A stretch of 9,276 bases of DNA from positions 1-9,276 of the forward strand of contig PWHX01000031.1 in the NCBI GenBank assembly GCA_003555415.1, given 5' to 3'. Below the pieces are notes generated by a model, which saw nothing but the letters and a program-made list of their open reading frames with translations, was not told the origin of the DNA and made no database searches. Of the stretch, positions 6,038-9,276 are shown one piece after another; the first letter of the stretch is position 1, and every line of letters begins with the position of its first letter. The DNA comes from Syntrophomonadaceae bacterium. GTDB lineage: Bacteria > Bacillota > Dethiobacteria > SKNC01. The translations under genes were made by a program, and so were the position numbers.

Positions 6038-6943
6038 ATGAATTTTAAGCCGGGTTATTTAAAACTTATGGATAACGGAGAATTAAAAGTGCGGGTGAAA
6101 AAAGGCATGAAAAGGCTGGCAAATTGTGATATTTGCCCCCATAACTGCGGGGTTAACCGCCTGGAGGGAGAAATAGGGTTCTGCCGAACCCAGAGGGATA
6201 TGGTTGTTGCCAGTTTCTCACCACATTTCGGTGAAGAAAGACCCCTTGTAGCCCAAAACGGGTCAGGTACAATATTTTTTTCCTACTGTAACCTGAGATG
6301 TGTTTTCTGCCAGAACTATGACATAAGCTGCGGCCTGCACGGGGAGGAGGTTACCGGAGATGGAGTTGCCCGAATGATGCTTTATCTGCAGGAACAGGGC
6401 TGCCACAATATTAACCTGGTTACCCCTACTCAGTTTGTCCCCCAGATCTTAGAAAGCTTGGAAATAGCCGCCAAAGAGGGGCTAAGTCTGCCCCTGGTAT
6501 ATAACTGCGGAGGGTACGAATCTTTAAGAACTTTAAAGCTTTTAGAAGGGATTATAGATATTTATATGCCGGACATAAAGTATGCTGATGAAGAAACTGC
6601 TAAAAAATATTCGGGTATTACCAATTATCCCCAAATAGTAAAAAGCGCAGTTAAGGAAATGTACCGGCAGGTAGGGGATTTAGCTTCCAATGAAACAGGT
6701 GCTGCACAAAAAGGCCTGTTAATAAGGCACCTGGTTCTCCCGGAGGGATTATCGGGCACAGAAGAAGTTATGAGGTTCATCTCTGAGGAAATATCACCAG
6801 ACACCTTTGTAAATATAATGGCCCAGTATCATCCGGCTTATAAAGCTTCCCAATATCCTGAGCTGAGCAGTCGCCTGAGCATTGAGGATTACCGGGATGC
6901 GCTGGAAATTGCCGCCGAATATGGTGTCAGGTGTCCAAGGTAA
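6038..6943 (+). CDS. Radical SAM protein, PflX-like (COG1313 type)
   Basis: A 301-aa radical S-adenosylmethionine protein related to pyruvate formate-lyase activating enzymes. The cluster-binding motif is C84-NLR-C88-VF-C91 (CxxxCxxC), followed by QNYDIS. An N-terminal cysteine set, C30-x2-C33-x3-C37-x11-C49 in the form CDICPHNCGVNRxxGEIGFC, is typical of this subgroup and may bind a second cluster or metal. Further family marks are NLVTPTQFVPQI (125-136), YNCGGYESL (155-163) and DIYMPDIKY (174-182). MAQYHPAYKA closes the barrel. The target is unknown for the family; no glycyl-radical enzyme is next to it here. The ATG has an excellent GGGAGGT site 7 nt upstream. It ends 5 nt from the convergent DUF5677 gene. 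Confidence 0.9.
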   Translation: MNFKPGYLKLMDNGELKVRVKKGMKRLANCDICPHNCGVNRLEGEIGFCRTQRDMVVASFSPHFGEERPLVAQNGSGTIFFSYCNLRCVFCQNYDISCGLHGEEVTGDGVARMMLYLQEQGCHNINLVTPTQFVPQILESLEIAAKEGLSLPLVYNCGGYESLRTLKLLEGIIDIYMPDIKYADEETAKKYSGITNYPQIVKSAVKEMYRQVGDLASNETGAAQKGLLIRHLVLPEGLSGTEEVMRFISEEISPDTFVNIMAQYHPAYKASQYPELSSRLSIEDYRDALEIAAEYGVRCPR

Positions 6944-6948
6944 TGCTT

Positions 6949-7680
6949 TTACTCCGGCAGATCTTCCTCCATGCCGCTTAACTCTACCAACCTGTTTATA
7001 ATTATTTTCAACATATTGTTCAGTTTTTGGTTTGCCGCTGTTAAATCTTTTAATTCCTTTTCGTATTCATGATTGACGATAAACAAAGTTGTAGTAAGAT
7101 ATATAATCAATTCACATACTAACTGTTCTATATAAATCGGATTATAATAACCACCAAACACAATACAGTTCAAGTCATCCTGTACACCGCTAAAATACTT
7201 GGCAGACTCAATATTATTATGGGTCATCTGGCAGTATTCATCATAAAGAAGGGAGCGCTCCTTGTTCATCTTGAGGTTTCGCCTGACCTGACCGGGTTTT
7301 ATCACCTTGCCCTTGGTCCAACTGTCAATTTTATCAGGATACGTATAAAAGTATTCCAACAGCCACTGAGTTTCTAAAACCTGCCTGATAACAGCTGCCG
7401 CATCGATTAGCATCCCCCGCTCCAGTAAAACAAAGGCACTTAAAGAATGATTAAAAATTCTGGCCATTAAAAGAAAGGTGACTTCATCCTTAGATTGGAT
7501 TTCAGGCAGATCAAGCTTGTCTTTTAGTTTTTTTACTGTATTTAAATAAATATCCGACAGACTTGTAAAAAGACTGTAAAGACTTTTAAATTCTTCCCTA
7601 AACCTCTGGGATATGATTTCCTGAAACCGGGTAATGGATTGTAAATCCTCCATTTCCCCGAAAGTTTCCTTGAAATACAT
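6949..7680 (-). CDS. DUF5677-type protein of unknown function
   Basis: A 243-aa, largely helical soluble protein with no signal peptide. The centre resembles DUF5677: ARIFNHSLSAFVLLERGMLIDAAAVIRQVLETQWLLEYF (about 73-111), with the conserved Arg99 and Glu103, then a QMTHNNIES segment (151-159) with a His-Asn pair. A C-terminal helix (about 203-233) may form a coiled coil. The frame opens at a TTG (7695), but no ribosome site precedes it. GGAG (7690-7693) lies 9 nt before the ATG at 7680, so I choose that start. It is a single gene, tail to tail with the radical SAM gene and divergent from the PP-loop gene. No biochemical function is known to me; the family assignment is from memory of its sequence pattern. 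Confidence 0.72.
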   Translation of the reverse strand: MYFKETFGEMEDLQSITRFQEIISQRFREEFKSLYSLFTSLSDIYLNTVKKLKDKLDLPEIQSKDEVTFLLMARIFNHSLSAFVLLERGMLIDAAAVIRQVLETQWLLEYFYTYPDKIDSWTKGKVIKPGQVRRNLKMNKERSLLYDEYCQMTHNNIESAKYFSGVQDDLNCIVFGGYYNPIYIEQLVCELIIYLTTTLFIVNHEYEKELKDLTAANQKLNNMLKIIINRLVELSGMEEDLPE

Positions 7681-7748
7681 CGTAATCAGCTCCAAAACTT
7701 TATTAAATTAAAAGTTCCACAGGTGGTTGGAAAAAACCTTTAATATTA

Positions 7749-7788
7749 ATTCAATGATTCAGTAATTCAGTGTTTTTGTGTTTTTGCA
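7749..7788. repeat. Tandem octamer tract (TCAGT-based)
   Basis: Five consecutive 8-nt units can be read: attcaatg, attcagta, attcagtg, tttttgtg, tttttgca. The first three differ from each other by one or two bases, and the last two also resemble each other. The tract lies in the 255-nt region between the divergent DUF5677 and PP-loop genes, which holds no other gene that I can support. Its TCAGT core also occurs in the heptamer tract at 345-386. Confidence 0.45.
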
Positions 7789-7874
7789 GTTAATATACCC
7801 ATTACTTATTAAGCAAGTATAGCAGTATTAAACACTTATGGGGATTTATTATTACAAACAGTTATGTCAGCCAA

Positions 7875-7903
7875 AAAGGATATCATGAATTTTACAAGAA
7901 TTA
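7875..7903 (+). promoter_or_regulatory. SigmaH-like promoter of the PP-loop/ApgM-like pair
   Basis: AAAGGATAT (7875-7883), an 11-nt spacer and CAAGAATTA (7895-7903) fit the SigmaH consensus RnAGGAwWW-N11-12-RnnGAATww except for C in place of the purine at the start of the -10 element. Transcription from about 7910 gives a short leader with the Shine-Dalgarno site AAGGAG at 7923-7928. The block aligns over about 29 nt with the element before iclR. Function is inferred. Confidence 0.5.
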
Positions 7904-7935
7904 TTAATGAAAACGTTATTTGAAGGAGTTATTTA

Positions 7936-8730
7936 ATGAGCCCTGTCAATACAGATAAAAAAATTGTGGAGAAAATTTTTACAAAACTTCCAAAAGATAC
8001 AGTTATCGGAGAATTTTCCGGCAGGGACAGCGCAGCAGCTATTGTCAAGTCGCTGGAGCAACCGGATATTAACAATATTCTGCCCGTGGCTTCTTTCGCA
8101 GGAGTAGAATATGGAAATGCACAGGTTCTTAAAGAAAACCATGAATACACCGCTAAAAGAATTGAAGAACTGTTTGGAAAAGAAAAAAAACTCTTTCCCC
8201 TTATTTTTTATAGTAACCCATCTTTATGGAGCGTTATTAACGGCAGGTTTACTTCCCTTCTCATAAAAAAGTATGGGTTTTACACTCCATGCATTGGTTG
8301 CCACGCTTACTTTCATATTCTAAGGGTACCCATGGCTCTTAAGCTGGGAAAAATAATTATATCCGGAGAAAGGGAAAGTCACGACGGGCGCATTAAAGTT
8401 AACCAGCTCCCCCTATGCCTGGACTCTTACAAAAAAATCCTTTCTTGCTTTGGCGTAGATTTAATTATGCCTCTGCAGTACTTAAAGGAAGGTAAAGGTG
8501 TAGAAAAAATCTTGGGCTCCAGCTGGGAAGAAGGCAAGAGCCAGCCACAATGCTTTTTTAGCGGTAATTACAGGGACTTGAATGGAGAGTCCATGATAGA
8601 GGAAAAGCAAATAAAAAAATTTCTGGAGGAATTTCTAGAGCCTGTTCTAATTAAGATTGTAACCCTTTTTATTCAAAAGGAAGATATAACTGAAAGGGAG
8701 TTGCTTAAAGAAGTGGAGGGCGTATTATGA
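7936..8730 (+). CDS. PP-loop ATP-pyrophosphatase-like protein, function unknown
   Basis: A 264-aa soluble protein. Its N-terminal VIGEFSGRDSAAAI (23-36) matches the PP-loop of the adenine nucleotide alpha-hydrolase superfamily (SGGxDS), with Arg30 where the second glycine is usual. These enzymes adenylate a substrate and release pyrophosphate, often for sulfur or nitrogen transfer. A central block holds CIGCH (119-123), HILR (127-130) and SGERESHDGRIKVNQLP (143-159), which looks like a conserved catalytic core. Cysteines 119, 122, 161, 171 and 206 could bind metal or an Fe-S cluster, as in TtcA-type tRNA thiolases, but the family is not one I can name. The ATG follows AAGGAG by 7 nt. Its stop overlaps the next start (ATGA), so the two proteins are probably made together. 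Confidence 0.75.
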   Translation: MSPVNTDKKIVEKIFTKLPKDTVIGEFSGRDSAAAIVKSLEQPDINNILPVASFAGVEYGNAQVLKENHEYTAKRIEELFGKEKKLFPLIFYSNPSLWSVINGRFTSLLIKKYGFYTPCIGCHAYFHILRVPMALKLGKIIISGERESHDGRIKVNQLPLCLDSYKKILSCFGVDLIMPLQYLKEGKGVEKILGSSWEEGKSQPQCFFSGNYRDLNGESMIEEKQIKKFLEEFLEPVLIKIVTLFIQKEDITERELLKEVEGVL

Positions 8731-9276
8731 AAGCAATTTTGGTAATACTTGACGGATTGGCCGACCGGGCCCAGGCAGAACTGGACAATAAAACCCCTTT
8801 AGAAGCAGCAAATACCCCCCACCTGAATTATCTGTGCAGTAAAGCAGAAACGGGTATCATGATACCTTACAGGCAGGGCATCCCCATGGGCACAGAAACA
8901 GCCCATTTTATCCTTTTCGGCTACAACCTGGAGGATTTCCCTGGAAGGGGTGCTATAGAAGCTTTAGGTGAAGGCGCAGTCCTCAGGGAAGACGAGGTTT
9001 ACCTGCGCACCTGCTTCAGCTTTGTGGAAAAAGGAAGTGCTTTGGGAGATGGCTTCCGCGTTAAAAACAGGTACACCCAGGAATTAACAACTGGAGAAAT
9101 TATGGAGCTGGCCGAAAGCCTCCCCCCTTCCATAAAAGGTATTTCTATAAAATGGAAACACTCCTTCGATGTCCATGGAATACTAACCTTAAGGGGAGAT
9201 AGAATAAGCTCCTCCATTTCCGACAGCGATCCCTTCTCAGCCGGTAAGCACGTCATGAAGATAGAGCCCTTTGAAA
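8727..9276 (+). CDS. Divergent ApgM-type phosphoglycerate-mutase homologue (3' end cut by window)
   Basis: Partial: the first 183 residues are in the window, against roughly 400 for the family. It belongs to the alkaline phosphatase superfamily, close to archaeal-type 2,3-bisphosphoglycerate-independent phosphoglycerate mutase. Support comes from LVILDGLADR with metal ligand Asp9, ELDNKTPLEAANTPHLNYL (18-36), and the block GIPMGTETAHFILFGYNLEDF (51-71) followed by GRGAIEA (73-79). In that block ApgM proteins have PGSD with the nucleophilic serine; here Thr56-Glu57 replaces Ser-Asp. The later ApgM regions, the YRHLLV and PHD motifs, are not recognisable near residues 136-176. Strict mutase activity is therefore doubtful; a phosphatase, or a mutase on another substrate, is possible. 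The ATG overlaps the PP-loop stop; GGAGGG lies 6 nt upstream. Confidence 0.8.
   Translation, partial: MKAILVILDGLADRAQAELDNKTPLEAANTPHLNYLCSKAETGIMIPYRQGIPMGTETAHFILFGYNLEDFPGRGAIEALGEGAVLREDEVYLRTCFSFVEKGSALGDGFRVKNRYTQELTTGEIMELAESLPPSIKGISIKWKHSFDVHGILTLRGDRISSSISDSDPFSAGKHVMKIEPFE

Noticed and set aside
7681..7695. TTG start for the DUF5677-type gene
   Set aside because: No ribosome site precedes it, whereas the GGAG overlapping this codon is well placed for the ATG at 7680.
7929..8150. Minus-strand reading frames opposite the PP-loop gene
   Set aside because: They are shadows of a gene with a good ribosome site, a promoter and a recognisable motif.
8999..9256. 85-codon minus-strand frame at the right end
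   Set aside because: It is antisense to the ApgM-like reading frame, which matches family motifs and continues to the window edge.

Overview
The window looks like a stretch of chromosome from an AT-rich, anaerobic, probably endospore-forming member of the Firmicutes (Clostridia-type). Four things point there. The order murI, gerM, rph, rdgB, yfcE is the one known around racE-gerM-rph-ysnA-ysnB in Bacillus. The Shine-Dalgarno sites are strong GGAGG types. A GerMN lipoprotein is present. Two promoters match the SigmaH consensus of spore formers. The tRNA genes encode their own CCA ends. I cannot name the species.

Left part (1-440): three tRNA genes on the minus strand, read in the order Pro(UGG), Gly(UCC), Arg(UCU), behind a near-perfect SigmaA promoter. 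A perfect 14-bp hairpin lies between Gly and Arg. A degenerate heptamer repeat fills part of the space up to yfcE.

Middle part (441-5742), all minus strand and therefore read from right to left: an IclR-family regulator, a UPF0316 membrane protein, glutamate racemase (murI), a two-domain GerM lipoprotein, RNase PH (rph), XTP/dITP pyrophosphatase (rdgB) and a YfcE-like phosphodiesterase. IclR/UPF0316 and rph/rdgB are joined by TAATG stop-start overlaps. A rho-independent terminator behind gerM splits the run into two units: iclR-UPF0316-murI-gerM, and rph-rdgB-yfcE. The gap between murI and gerM is almost entirely a nested inverted repeat that can pair with the gerM ribosome binding site.

Right part (5743-9276): an AT-rich divergent region with a SigmaH-like promoter and a palindrome in front of iclR; a plus-strand PflX-like radical SAM protein; a DUF5677-type protein on the minus strand, tail to tail with it; then a plus-strand pair with its own SigmaH-like promoter. 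That pair is an unusual PP-loop ATP-pyrophosphatase-like protein overlapping by ATGA with a divergent ApgM-type phosphoglycerate-mutase homologue. The second gene runs off the window and has threonine where the family has its nucleophilic serine. This pair is the best candidate in the window for an undescribed function.
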